From contig QMIT01000009.1 in assembly GCA_024434115.1 (NCBI GenBank), positions 86,165 to 150,164 of the forward strand: 64,000 nucleotides of DNA. Reading direction: 5' to 3'. Below, piece after piece: positions 1 through 8,736 of the stretch; position 1 is the stretch's first letter, and each line of letters begins with the position of its first letter. A program made the position numbers and the translations under genes. Source of the DNA: Chloroflexota bacterium (lineage in GTDB: Bacteria; Chloroflexota; Anaerolineae; Aggregatilineales; J027). A model generated the notes under the pieces. It had not been told where the DNA came from. It was given only the letters and a program-made list of their open reading frames with translations, and did no database searches.

Positions 1-1321
1 CTAGGGCCAATAATTCCCCATCGGGCGACCATGCCGCGTCCTGCGCTTCAAGGCCGGGGATGGTTCGCAAGATTTCCACTTCGGTGGCGGTTTGGGCCGT
101 AATTTGCAGTGGATTTGCAGGGGTGGCAGTCGCCGTTTCAGCTTCGGGGGTGTTGGTCGGGATAGGTGTTTCTTTGGCGGGTGAGGCATCGGTAGAGGCG
201 TTTGGTGAAACTTGGAGCCGATCATCGGTAATGGTCGGGAACTGTTCGTTTTCGCGTGTGGGATCATCCTCTTGATTGCTGAGTAATACAATCAACCCGC
301 CGAATCCAATCATCAAGAGGCCCATCAACAGCAGGCTGCCAATCATCCAGCGATTATTTTTGCGTCGGCGGGGTTGGTGGCGCTCAAAGGGGGTGCGGGT
401 GTCGTCCATTGGGCCAGAGGGGACAGGCGGCAGGGTTTCAAACGTCTTGCTCCCCAAAAATCCAGTGGTGAGACGTTCTTGGGTGGGGATTTCGGCAATC
501 GCTTCTTCCAACGCGGTGACAAAGGTACTGGCGTTGGGATACCGTATACCGGGGTCTTTGGCAAGCACCCGATTCATGACTGAATTGACAGCCGGGGGCA
601 GATTAGGTTGGACAAGGGAGGGCGGCTTGGCATTTTCATGCAAGTGTTTGTGCATCATCGCGTAGGGTGTGCTGGCTTGGAAGGGTAGTTCATCCGTCAG
701 CAAAATGTAGGCGATAACGCCTAACGAATATATATCGGCCCGCGTATCCACACTTTCGGCCCGCCATTGTTCTGGTGACATATAGGCGGGTGTACCCATT
801 GCCTGTCCGGTTGTCGTCAATCCACTTTTTTCGACCTGTAACAGCTTGGCGATCCCAAAATCGCCCAGATAAGCGTTACCTTCGGTGTCAAAGAGGACAT
901 TGCTGGCCTTGAGGTCGCGGTGAATGATGTTTTGTTTGTGGGCATAATCCAAGCCACTGCCGATTTGCCGCAAAATTTGCAGAGCCTCGCGCAGGGAAGG
1001 GCGCTTAAAAAATTCAAGGCGCTGGCTTAATGTACCACCTGTCAGGAGACGCATGACGATGTAACTGATACCTTCATCCGTGCCGTGATCGTAAATCGGC
1101 AGGATGTGGGGATGTTCCAATAGGGCAGCGAGTTGAACTTCGCGCTCAAAACGTTCGGCATAATCGGCTTGTTGGGCAAACTGAGGCGGCAGCACCTTAA
1201 CGGCAACTTTGCGCCGAACGGCGGTTTGATAGGACTCATAGACGGCACTCATCCCACCCACACCAATGAGATCACCGAGTTTGTAGCTGCCAAGCTGTTG
1301 TCCAGTCAGGTTATGCTGCAT
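1..1321 (-). CDS. Membrane Ser/Thr protein kinase, PknB-like (3' end beyond window)
   Basis: Partial gene: 440 codons are visible and it runs off the left edge. Residues 1-275 form a Hanks-type kinase with Lys42, Glu61, the HRDLK catalytic loop (Asp136) and DFG (Asp154). A Pro/Arg-rich linker is followed by one membrane segment at about 325-348, then a Ser/Thr/Pro-rich stretch. The last visible residues (AWSPDGELLAL) look like the first blade of a WD40/TolB-type propeller, so an extracytoplasmic beta-propeller sensor is likely. The ATG at 1319-1321 was chosen because the kinase glycine loop starts about 20 residues later. It diverges from lexA. Kinase assignment is certain; the propeller is inferred from one motif. 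Confidence 0.93.
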   Translation of the reverse strand, partial: MQHNLTGQQLGSYKLGDLIGVGGMSAVYESYQTAVRRKVAVKVLPPQFAQQADYAERFEREVQLAALLEHPHILPIYDHGTDEGISYIVMRLLTGGTLSQRLEFFKRPSLREALQILRQIGSGLDYAHKQNIIHRDLKASNVLFDTEGNAYLGDFGIAKLLQVEKSGLTTTGQAMGTPAYMSPEQWRAESVDTRADIYSLGVIAYILLTDELPFQASTPYAMMHKHLHENAKPPSLVQPNLPPAVNSVMNRVLAKDPGIRYPNASTFVTALEEAIAEIPTQERLTTGFLGSKTFETLPPVPSGPMDDTRTPFERHQPRRRKNNRWMIGSLLLMGLLMIGFGGLIVLLSNQEDDPTRENEQFPTITDDRLQVSPNASTDASPAKETPIPTNTPEAETATATPANPLQITAQTATEVEILRTIPGLEAQDAAWSPDGELLAL

Positions 1322-1370
1322 GAATCCTGCCCTGTCTACGCCACTTTATGATGTTGGAAATTATAGTCGG

Positions 1371-1386
1371 GGAACGGGTTCGTTCC
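1371..1386. promoter_or_regulatory. Perfect dyad upstream of lexA, candidate SOS operator
   Basis: GGAACG-GGTT-CGTTCC is a perfect 6+6 bp palindrome. It lies between the divergent kinase and lexA starts, about 43 bp upstream of the lexA -35. The GAAC/GTTC half-sites resemble Gram-positive LexA boxes, but the half-site spacing is N6 rather than the usual N4. A second GTTCGG...CCGAAC pair (1445-1450 and 1473-1478) flanks the -10. LexA autoregulation is the obvious reading; it is inference. Confidence 0.45.
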
Positions 1387-1395
1387 AAATTGGTT

Positions 1396-1439
1396 ATGCT
1401 TGAGTCAGAATTTCCTTTGGGCAAATGCTTGACTCAGAA
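1396..1439. repeat. 15-bp direct repeat in the lexA promoter
   Basis: ATGCTTGAGTCAGAA (1396-1410) and ATGCTTGACTCAGAA (1425-1439) differ by one base and start 29 bp apart. The second copy contains the lexA -35 hexamer. The cores TGAGTCA and TGACTCA are reverse complements, so the pair is both a direct and an inverted repeat. This could be a second operator class or a promoter duplication. Confidence 0.5.
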
Positions 1440-1458
1440 CAGAGGTTCGGAATATAAT
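1429..1458 (+). promoter_or_regulatory. Sigma70-type promoter of lexA
   Basis: TTGACT (1429-1434), an 18-bp spacer and a perfect TATAAT (1453-1458). This leaves a leader of about 35 nt before the lexA start at 1501. Confidence 0.75.
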
Positions 1459-1500
1459 GTGGAAAAGTTTAACCGAACGTATGTGCGACGAGGTGGTAAT

Positions 1501-2229
1501 ATGGCAAATACAGAATCGAAACGAACATCGCGGCGAGACCCTAATAAGCTCTCGGAACGTCAAAAGAAAATCTTGGTCTTCATTGAGCAATTCTTGAAAC
1601 GGAATGGCTATCCGCCGACCATTCGGGAAATTGGCGAGGCTGTCCAAATTGCTTCCACATCAGTGGTCAATTACAACTTGAACAAGTTGGTCAATGGCAG
1701 CTATTTGGAACGTTCGCCCGATGTATCGCGCGGACTGCGCCTGCTCAAGAATTTGAACAATGAGCCTGTCGAAATCGAATACAGCCATGAAATTCGGGTG
1801 ATTGAGGCTTCGAATGTTACGCCGGTGCCGATGTTGGGCAAGATCGCGGCGGGGATGCCTTTGATGCTGCCCGAAAATCACAGCTTTTATCCTGACCCGG
1901 ATGAAATCGTCGAAGTCCCATCACCACTTTTGGGCCGCTATGCTAACAGCGACAATATCTATGCCCTGCGGGTGCAAGGCGATTCAATGGTAGATGCGCT
2001 GGTCGGTGACCGAGACATTATCGTGGTGCAGCGGCAGGAAACGGCTGAAAACGGCGATATGGTAGCGGTGCTATTAGAAGATAGCAACGAAACTACGCTG
2101 AAATATTTCTATCGTGAAGGCAAACTGATTCGGTTGCAGCCTGCTAACACGACCATGGATCCGATTTTGGTAGATGCGCGACGGGTCAAAATTCAGGGAC
2201 GTGTTTTGGCTGTTCTGCGCCAACTGTAA
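1501..2229 (+). CDS. lexA: LexA SOS repressor
   Basis: 242 residues. The N-terminal winged helix (about 17-82) has the LexA pattern of Tyr-Pro-Pro-Thr followed by a recognition helix. The C-terminal S24 peptidase domain has the self-cleavage Ala117-Gly118 bond, nucleophile Ser162 (GDSM) and general-base Lys201 in a TLKYF context. It represses DNA-damage genes and self-cleaves on RecA filaments. The ATG at 1501 was chosen: it follows a GAGGTGG ribosome site and sits downstream of a strong promoter, whereas the open frame back to 1348 runs through that promoter. Full length and intact. Confidence 0.97.
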   Translation: MANTESKRTSRRDPNKLSERQKKILVFIEQFLKRNGYPPTIREIGEAVQIASTSVVNYNLNKLVNGSYLERSPDVSRGLRLLKNLNNEPVEIEYSHEIRVIEASNVTPVPMLGKIAAGMPLMLPENHSFYPDPDEIVEVPSPLLGRYANSDNIYALRVQGDSMVDALVGDRDIIVVQRQETAENGDMVAVLLEDSNETTLKYFYREGKLIRLQPANTTMDPILVDARRVKIQGRVLAVLRQL

Positions 2230-2254
2230 ACAATCAATACACCCATCACCGTGC

Positions 2255-3034
2255 CTATGCTAACACGCTGACGGCGTAGGCAACGGATGCGACGATACCT
2301 GCCGCAAATAGGATTGGAGCAAACATCCATTTGTTGGGTGTATTTACGTCCACAATGCGTACTCCGCCCGGTTCAACCAAATCACGCTGTACTTCAAATT
2401 CCGGGCAGATAAACCACGCCAATATGAACCCTCCAACCAAGCCGCCAATATGGGCCGCATTGTCAATATTGGCATCCGGCAGCAGCCCAAACCCAATATT
2501 AATTAGGGCCAAAATCCCCATTTGCGACAAACGCCGCTGTGCTCCGTCACCATAAAGATGACGATGGCGGTAGAGATAGACCCCCATTGCGCTGAAGATC
2601 GCAAAAATCGCCCCGGACGCACCAATCGAAACGGCATCGGTATAGAGCAGGCTGGCAAGCGAAGCCGTGATGCCCCCCAAGACGTAAATCAGCGCGAACC
2701 GTACATGCCCAAAAAGGCTTTCCACATCGCGCCCAAACAGATAGAGCGCATAGCCATTAAAGAGGATGTGCATCATATCCAGATGGAAAAATATGCTGGT
2801 AAACAGCCGATAGTATTCTCCGTCGTAGAGAATCCGCTCGTTGATTTTGGCCCAGTCCAGCATAAATAGCTGGCTTTGTACAGCACCCAGCGAATTTCCA
2901 TAGAGATAAATCACGCCAATGATACCCAAAATGATATACGTCAAAATGGGCTGCACGGTGGGTAGGGTGATCCGCACGCGATTGTTAGGTGGGGGAGGAG
3001 TATTGGGGGTAGGTGGGTTGTGATTTGGTTCCAT
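2255..3034 (-). CDS. Rhomboid family intramembrane serine protease
   Basis: 259 residues from the ATG at 3032-3034. A Pro/Asn-rich cytosolic N-terminus (about 1-24) precedes six or seven membrane helices. The catalytic dyad is present: Ser140 in GASG and His195 in the AHIGG motif. The HxxxN pair of helix 2 (His89, Asn93) is also there. Rhomboids cut membrane proteins within or near their transmembrane segment; the substrate here is unknown. In-frame starts at 3076 (ATG) and 3079 (GTG) would add about 15 residues, and none of the starts has a well-spaced ribosome site. Convergent with lexA. Confidence 0.93.
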   Translation of the reverse strand: MEPNHNPPTPNTPPPPNNRVRITLPTVQPILTYIILGIIGVIYLYGNSLGAVQSQLFMLDWAKINERILYDGEYYRLFTSIFFHLDMMHILFNGYALYLFGRDVESLFGHVRFALIYVLGGITASLASLLYTDAVSIGASGAIFAIFSAMGVYLYRHRHLYGDGAQRRLSQMGILALINIGFGLLPDANIDNAAHIGGLVGGFILAWFICPEFEVQRDLVEPGGVRIVDVNTPNKWMFAPILFAAGIVASVAYAVSVLA

Positions 3035-3157
3035 ACCGACATTATGGCGGTAGAAAAATTGCTTGGCAATACACATCACCTGCTTACCGGGCGATTTAAT
3101 GAAATTCTAACTTCTCTACCTACTTTATTGTGTTGAATCGAAAGTATTTTATAAGGC

Positions 3158-3186
3158 TTGACCCATCATGATATTTAGGTTAATCT
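3158..3186 (+). promoter_or_regulatory. Putative promoter of the ABC exporter operon
   Basis: TTGACC (3158-3163), 17-bp spacer, TAATCT (3181-3186), in an AT-rich gap. It would give a leader of about 130 nt. The -10 overlaps the first GTTAATCY repeat. Confidence 0.5.
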
Positions 3187-3242
3187 AAAAAATAAGTTAA
3201 TCTCACAGAATAAACTTGCCGATTAGGATGTTAATCCTGATC
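3179..3242 (+). repeat. Three phased GTTAATCY repeats and an imperfect palindrome
   Basis: GTTAATCT at 3179 and 3196, and GTTAATCC at 3230, are spaced 17 and 34 bp apart, so all share one 17-bp phase. The third copy is part of an imperfect palindrome (GATTAGGAT-GTTA-ATCCTGATC, 3221-3242). This looks like a regulator-binding array downstream of the -35 of the exporter promoter. Confidence 0.45.
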
Positions 3243-3322
3243 GAAACAGCCCTATATCACTTTGATTCCTTTAACATTGGGCGCAGGATAACAGATAGTA
3301 GGCAGATTACAGGAGGGGAACC

Positions 3323-4042
3323 TTGATTACGATTGACCATGTATCTAAACACTATCAGATGGGATCTGTCACCGTTACGGCCTTGCAAGATGTGTCATTG
3401 CAAGTGAATAAAGGCGAATTTGTCGTGATTTTGGGGCCATCGGGCAGTGGCAAAACGACGCTGCTGAATATGTTGAGCGCCCTTGATACCCCAACCAACG
3501 GCAAAATCAGCATTAACGGCCAAGACATTACCTCAGCCAGCCGCACCGATCATTTTAAATTCCGACGTGAGACGATAGGCTTCATTTTCCAGTCATTTAA
3601 CTTGTTTCCGAGCCTGACTGCGCTCGAAAATGTGCAATTTGCGGTGGACATGCGCGGCAATGGCAATCACCGCAATGGCAGTCGTGCCGCAGCAGCGCAA
3701 GAAGTCTTGACACAGGTTGGTTTGGGCCAACGGGTGCGTCATTTTCCACACGAACTTTCGGGTGGGGAACAACAGCGGGTAGCGATTGCGCGGGCGCTGG
3801 CAATGGGCAATCCGATTTTGTTGGCAGATGAGCCAACGGGGGAACTCGATTTTCGGACAGGCATCCAGATTTTGCAGTTGTTACAGGAACAGGCCCTCAA
3901 TGGCAAAACGGTGCTGGTTGTAACGCACAACCGCGAAATCTCACGGGTGGCGGATCGCGTCGTTGAACTCAGCAGCGGGCAAATTGTGCGCGACGGCCCG
4001 CCACAGGGTGGCAAAGCCGCTATTAGCGATCTGCACTGGTAA
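3323..4042 (+). CDS. ABC transporter ATP-binding protein (MacB/LolD type)
   Basis: 239 residues. Walker A GPSGSGKTT (38-46), Q-loop in IFQSFNLFP, signature LSGGEQQR, Walker B LLADEPTGELD and switch His in VVTHN. The Pro-Thr-Gly-Glu-Leu-Asp segment is typical of the MacB/LolD/FtsE branch, which partners with FtsX-like permeases rather than importers. The start is TTG at 3323, preceded by a near-perfect AGGAGG at 3311-3316. The permease follows 14 bp downstream, so the two form one unit. Confidence 0.95.
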   Translation: MITIDHVSKHYQMGSVTVTALQDVSLQVNKGEFVVILGPSGSGKTTLLNMLSALDTPTNGKISINGQDITSASRTDHFKFRRETIGFIFQSFNLFPSLTALENVQFAVDMRGNGNHRNGSRAAAAQEVLTQVGLGQRVRHFPHELSGGEQQRVAIARALAMGNPILLADEPTGELDFRTGIQILQLLQEQALNGKTVLVVTHNREISRVADRVVELSSGQIVRDGPPQGGKAAISDLHW

Positions 4043-4056
4043 AGGGGGGTATCAAC

Positions 4057-6513
4057 ATGCGACAAATTCAATTTTGGCTGCGCTGGTCATGGCGTGATCT
4101 CAAAGCCCGCTGGCTGCAAGTGCTGGCGATTGGCATTATCATCGCGCTGGGGACAGGAGTTTTTAGTGGATTTGGGGGGCAGAAAAAGTGGCGGATTCAT
4201 TCCCTTGATGAAAGCTATGATCGCCTGAATACCTATGATTTGCGGATGACTCTGACGGATGGGAGCTATCTTGAAAAACAGGCATTGGTAGATGCCCTGC
4301 GTAATGTAAACGGGGTAACGGGGGTTGAATCACGCTTGCTTATTGCGACACAGGTGGATGCCTCCCAAGACGACGAAACCATATTGGTACAAGGTGAAAT
4401 CGTCGGGGTGGATGTCACTGAGGGTGGGCCACACATCAACCAACTCTACCGCAATCAAGGCCGCGATTTTACTGAGGACGACAACGGTCAGAATGTGGCA
4501 ATAGTCGAATACAAATTCGCCAAGCATTATGACCTAAAACCGGGAGATGCTCTGCACATCAGCGGCGATATTCCATTGGATTTTGTGGGGACGGGGCAAT
4601 CATCGGAATATTTCTATATCATCCCGGAGGAAGGCGTATTTTTGGGGGAGGCCAGTTACGCCGTACTCTTTATGCCGCTGGAAACAGTGCAAACCATCGC
4701 CGGACGCGAAGACTTGGTCAACAGCGTGGTGATGACCCTACAGGATGAGGTTGAACCGAAAGCGGTGGAGGCTGAAATCGAAGCACGCATGGCCCAAACA
4801 TTTCCCGATATTGGCTTCGAGATGAATACGCGCCAAGAGGATGACATCTATAAATTGGCCTATTCCGATGCTGAGAACGATCAGGTGACGTGGGACATCA
4901 TCGCTTATCTGTTTTTGATTGGGGCGGCGATGGGTGCGTTTAATCTAGCAGGGCGCATGGTTGAAGCCCAACGGCGGCAGATTGGCATCGGCATGGCGCT
5001 GGGCGTGCCACGTTTTTGGATCGCGTTACGGCCTTTATTGGTCGGGCTGCAAATTGCGATTTCCGGCATGGTGTTTGGGTTAATTTTTGGGGCTATTCTC
5101 AGCACTGTTTTCGGCAATATTGTCAAAGATTTTGCCCCCTTGCCTTATTGGATTATCGAACTGGATATGGCGACATTTCTCCGAGCGGCGGTGGTTGGGT
5201 TTTTGCTGCCGTTTGTGGCGACCTTGATTCCAACTATACGAGCAGTACGAGTGAATCCCGTTGATGCTATTCAATCCGGGACACTGGTGGCGAAGGGGGG
5301 TGGATGGACAAAACTGCTGAATTATTTACCTATCCCCGGTAGGAGCTTTGCACGGATCCCCTTCCGTAACATCCTTCGTGCCCCTTGGCGAACGACCCTG
5401 ACGATTTTGGGGGTAGCGGTTGCCATTACCCTGATGGTGATGTTTGTTGGTTTCTTAGACACCTTTGTCGCCACAATGGATGAAGCGGACGAAGCACTGT
5501 TGGGGCGAGGTGGGGATCGGGTACAGGTCAATCTCAACTTCTTCTATCCAGTGGACACCCCGAATATCCAAGCGTTGGATGAACTAAAAACAGCAGAGGG
5601 CGATCCTTTGCTCGATCAGACCGAACCGCGCTTGATGTTGGGGGGCACACTAAAACGGGGTGATACCGAAATCCCGACTATGTTAGAGTTAGTCAAAATG
5701 GATAGCCCTATTTGGCGACCCACCTTTGTCGAAGGCGATCTTAAAGCAGGGGAGGACGGGATTGTGCTTTCGGAAAAGGCCGCCAAAGACCTTGACGTGA
5801 AAGTGGGGGACACCGTAACCCTTGAACACCCCCTGCGCGAAGGCACATTCTCATTCCGCATGATGACCAGTGAAGTTCGAGTGGCCGCGATTCATAACAA
5901 TCCGATGCGCTCCCTGAATTATATGGACATGAGCAGTGCGGGCATGATGGGCTTGGAGGGTCAAACGAACTTGTTGGTGGTGACACCAAGCCAGTATGCC
6001 GATGTCAATGACATCAAACGCGCCCTATTTTCCCAGCCGGGGGTGTCATCGGTGGTTGGTGTCCACGAATATTTGGATGCCTTCGACGAGGTTTTGAATA
6101 TTTTTGCCGTATTTCTGCGGATAGTACAGGTGGTTGTGCTGTTTATGGCGTTTCTCATTGCATTTAACTCAACCAGCATCAATGTGGATGAACGGGTGCG
6201 GGAAATCGCCACGATGTTTGCGTTTGGACTGCCTGTGCGAACGGTGACACGGATGCAAATTGTCGAAAATATCATGATCGGCATCTTCGGGACGCTAGTT
6301 GGCCTGTTGGCGGGATGGTTGCTGTTACAACGATTCTTGGCGGCACGGGTGGAAGATCAACTAGAAGACATTAATCTGGTTATCGTGCTGGCACCAACCA
6401 CGATCTTGATCTCGTTACTATTGGGGGTGCTGGTGGTGGCACTGACGCCCATTTTGAGCATTCGCCGAATGTTGCGCATGGATATTCCCTCGACCATTCG
6501 TTATATGGAATAA
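4057..6513 (+). CDS. ABC transporter permease with two FtsX domains
   Basis: 818 residues. A membrane helix at about 20-40 is followed by a large extracytoplasmic MacB-like domain, three helices of the first FtsX domain (about 275-405), a second N-terminal helix near 450, a second periplasmic domain and a final three-helix FtsX domain (about 685-818). This is the fused two-FtsX architecture common in Gram-positives and Chloroflexota. It works by mechanotransmission to move lipoproteins, peptides or antibiotics; the substrate is unknown. A GGGGGG-type ribosome site precedes the ATG. Confidence 0.93.
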   Translation: MRQIQFWLRWSWRDLKARWLQVLAIGIIIALGTGVFSGFGGQKKWRIHSLDESYDRLNTYDLRMTLTDGSYLEKQALVDALRNVNGVTGVESRLLIATQVDASQDDETILVQGEIVGVDVTEGGPHINQLYRNQGRDFTEDDNGQNVAIVEYKFAKHYDLKPGDALHISGDIPLDFVGTGQSSEYFYIIPEEGVFLGEASYAVLFMPLETVQTIAGREDLVNSVVMTLQDEVEPKAVEAEIEARMAQTFPDIGFEMNTRQEDDIYKLAYSDAENDQVTWDIIAYLFLIGAAMGAFNLAGRMVEAQRRQIGIGMALGVPRFWIALRPLLVGLQIAISGMVFGLIFGAILSTVFGNIVKDFAPLPYWIIELDMATFLRAAVVGFLLPFVATLIPTIRAVRVNPVDAIQSGTLVAKGGGWTKLLNYLPIPGRSFARIPFRNILRAPWRTTLTILGVAVAITLMVMFVGFLDTFVATMDEADEALLGRGGDRVQVNLNFFYPVDTPNIQALDELKTAEGDPLLDQTEPRLMLGGTLKRGDTEIPTMLELVKMDSPIWRPTFVEGDLKAGEDGIVLSEKAAKDLDVKVGDTVTLEHPLREGTFSFRMMTSEVRVAAIHNNPMRSLNYMDMSSAGMMGLEGQTNLLVVTPSQYADVNDIKRALFSQPGVSSVVGVHEYLDAFDEVLNIFAVFLRIVQVVVLFMAFLIAFNSTSINVDERVREIATMFAFGLPVRTVTRMQIVENIMIGIFGTLVGLLAGWLLLQRFLAARVEDQLEDINLVIVLAPTTILISLLLGVLVVALTPILSIRRMLRMDIPSTIRYME

Positions 6514-6546
6514 TACGTGGGGTGGCCTAAAAAACCGCCCTCTTAG

Positions 6547-6574
6547 TTGCATTCTCCCCGCAAATCTCTAATAT
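6547..6574 (+). promoter_or_regulatory. Possible promoter of the SpoIIE phosphatase gene
   Basis: TTGCAT (6547-6552), 16-bp spacer, TAATAT (6569-6574), about 44 bp upstream of the start at 6618. Moderate match only. Confidence 0.35.
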
Positions 6575-6617
6575 TGAGGCATGATTCCGCCCAAAATATT
6601 TATGGACAAAAATTATA

Positions 6618-7889
6618 ATGACGGATAAGCAGTTTCCGGTTGAACCCGAATATCTCCAACTCCTTTATGAAGTCACACGTTATCTCAATTCTAGCCTTGA
6701 GTTCGGGTCGGTTTTGGATTATGTCATAGACCGGGCCATTGAAGTTACACGGGCCGAACGCGGTTTTTTGATGCTGATAGATGAACAGACTGGCAAGCTG
6801 CATTTTGAAGTGGCCCGTGGGATGAATCGGCAGGATTTGGAAACCCCCGCCTTTGAAGTCAGTACCACCGTCGTCAATGAGTTGATGATGACCAAAGAAC
6901 CCATCCTGACCAGCAATGCGCTTTATGACAAGCGGTTTAAAGCTGGTGAGAGCGTCATTACCAAAGGGCTGCGCTCGATTTTGTGCGTGCCGATCATGAT
7001 GCGGGACAAAATGACCGGCCTGATTTATGTGGATAACCGTATCATCGCGGGCATGTTTAACGAAGGGCATCGGGATTTATTAGCGGCCTTTGCCAGCCAA
7101 GCCGGAATCGCCATTGAGAACGCCCGTTTGTATCAGGTCGCTGTTGAAAAAGGCCGGATGCAGCGTGAACTGGAAATGGCCCGCAATATTCAACAGGGGC
7201 TATTGCCGCGTTGGGTTAAAACACTGCCCGGATACGAAGTCGCTTTTGATTGGTATGCAGCGCGTGAGGTGGCAGGCGATTTTTATGACTGCTTTTTGCT
7301 GGATGAACACCGCATGGGGATTGTAGTCGCAGATGTAGCCGATAAGGGTGCTCCGGCGGCGATTTTTATGGCAGTCGCGCGGAGTTTGTTACGTGGTAAT
7401 GCTTTTTCCCACCAATCCCCCGATGAAACACTTGTCTCGACCAATTCTCTATTGTTGCAAGATGCGACAGGGGGGATTTTTGTCACGGTCTATTATGCCA
7501 TCCTAGAACTCGGTGGCCGAATGTACGGGGTCAACGCGGGCCATAATTTACCATTGCTGTATCGCGCTAGAACTCAGCAAATTGAGTGGCTGCCACGTGG
7601 GGGGCGTCCGCTGGGATGGTTCGATAATCTGCCAACACGCATTGATGAATATCAGCTAGAGATTGGGGACGTGGTTGTGTTTTATACCGATGGCTTAACG
7701 GAGGCGGAGAATATTTATCAGGAGCCGTTTGGGGATGCTCAACTGGCGGAGGTGGTGATGCACCACGCCGATGGGACGGCGGCCCAGATCAAAAATGCGA
7801 TTTTGGCAGCGGTAACGACCTTTGTAGGGAATGCCCCGGTCTTAGACGATTTAACGCTGGTAGTGGTGCGCTATATTGGGGAAGAGTAG
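6618..7889 (+). CDS. GAF-SpoIIE (PP2C-type) Ser/Thr phosphatase
   Basis: 423 residues. An N-terminal GAF sensor domain (about 10-170) is joined by a short helical coil (REMEMARNIQQGLLP-type linker, about 175-195) to an RsbU/SpoIIE phosphatase domain. Metal-binding aspartates are visible in AGDFYD, VADVADKG, FYTDGLTE and DDLTLVVV. Such enzymes dephosphorylate SpoIIAA/RsbV-like anti-anti-sigma proteins. A SpoIIAA-like protein (55081) and an RsbT-like protein (31007) occur elsewhere in the window, but a link is unproven. Soluble, no membrane segment. Confidence 0.93.
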   Translation: MTDKQFPVEPEYLQLLYEVTRYLNSSLEFGSVLDYVIDRAIEVTRAERGFLMLIDEQTGKLHFEVARGMNRQDLETPAFEVSTTVVNELMMTKEPILTSNALYDKRFKAGESVITKGLRSILCVPIMMRDKMTGLIYVDNRIIAGMFNEGHRDLLAAFASQAGIAIENARLYQVAVEKGRMQRELEMARNIQQGLLPRWVKTLPGYEVAFDWYAAREVAGDFYDCFLLDEHRMGIVVADVADKGAPAAIFMAVARSLLRGNAFSHQSPDETLVSTNSLLLQDATGGIFVTVYYAILELGGRMYGVNAGHNLPLLYRARTQQIEWLPRGGRPLGWFDNLPTRIDEYQLEIGDVVVFYTDGLTEAENIYQEPFGDAQLAEVVMHHADGTAAQIKNAILAAVTTFVGNAPVLDDLTLVVVRYIGEE

Positions 7890-7975
7890 CCCCAGACTAA
7901 GCAATGTGGCAACAGAGGAGCAGAAACCATGTTCTGCCCCCCTTTGTTCATGTGCGAAGCGGCGTATAAAGTCGG

Positions 7976-8644
7976 CTAATTGCAACTGCTCGAATCTACT
8001 TGGAAGCCGAGTGCATCAACGACGTCAGACAACACGGGAATATCGTCCCATGCACAGGTGGCATCTACCACAATAAGGCCTACCACGCTTGAGATAATGC
8101 ACAAAACCAAGAAACAGCCGCAGGCCAAAAATAGCCAACGTCCAGCACCACCCCCCTGCATCGGTTCATCTTGATAGCTGTAGGCAGGTGGGGGAGCAGG
8201 CGGCGCAGCAGCATAACCGGGCGCTTGGGCCGCATAGGGATCATAATAACCGCCCGCTTGGGCAGGCGCAGCGCTGGGGCCAACCATCGTCGCCTGAGCA
8301 GGTGGCTCGGCATACCCACCACCAGCCGGAGCCATTGAAGTGGCTTCATAGGCGAGAATCACGGTTTCGCCAAGCCCCACAATATCCCCACTGGACAGAG
8401 GTCGTGCCCCCGTCAAACGCTGACCATTGACGAATGTGCCGTTGGTCGAACCGAGGTCTTCAATCGTATAGCCGCCGCCGCCGCGTGTAAATCGGCAATG
8501 GTGACGACTGACTTCCGGGTCGTTAATGGTAATATCATTGGTAATGTCACGACCCAACGTGCTGATGTCTTTAACCAGTTCATAAACCTGATTCGGTTGT
8601 GGCCCCCGGCGAACAATCAGGCGAAAGCTGCCGCCGCTTTGCAT
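7976..8644 (-). CDS. FHA-domain membrane protein
   Basis: 222 residues. The N-terminal FHA domain (about 8-100) has the phosphothreonine-binding pattern GRD, SRHHC and STNGTFVNG. A Gly/Ala/Pro/Tyr-rich linker (about 105-165) leads to one hydrophobic segment (about 168-192) and a short outer tail with two cysteines. FHA domains read out Ser/Thr kinase phosphorylation, so this may be a target or scaffold of the local kinases. A GGAGGAGG ribosome site lies just upstream of the ATG. Convergent with the phosphatase gene. Confidence 0.92.
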   Translation of the reverse strand: MQSGGSFRLIVRRGPQPNQVYELVKDISTLGRDITNDITINDPEVSRHHCRFTRGGGGYTIEDLGSTNGTFVNGQRLTGARPLSSGDIVGLGETVILAYEATSMAPAGGGYAEPPAQATMVGPSAAPAQAGGYYDPYAAQAPGYAAAPPAPPPAYSYQDEPMQGGGAGRWLFLACGCFLVLCIISSVVGLIVVDATCAWDDIPVLSDVVDALGFQVDSSSCN

Positions 8645-8736
8645 ATAAATGCCTCCTCCGCAGAAGTACGAGGGTGGATGATAACGCAGTAACTATAGTA
8701 GGAAAGGGATAACAGGTCAACCCTGCTACAAATTTT

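Noticed and set aside
1348..1500. N-terminal extension of LexA from 1348
   Set aside because: It would translate through the lexA promoter; the ATG at 1501 has a good ribosome site and matches LexA length.
6520..6545. Terminator after the ABC permease
   Set aside because: The GGGTGG/CCGCCC stem needs a wobble and is not followed by a T-tract.
6614..6619. TATAAT as a -10 for the SpoIIE phosphatase
   Set aside because: It overlaps the ATG start codon, so a transcript from it would lack the start.
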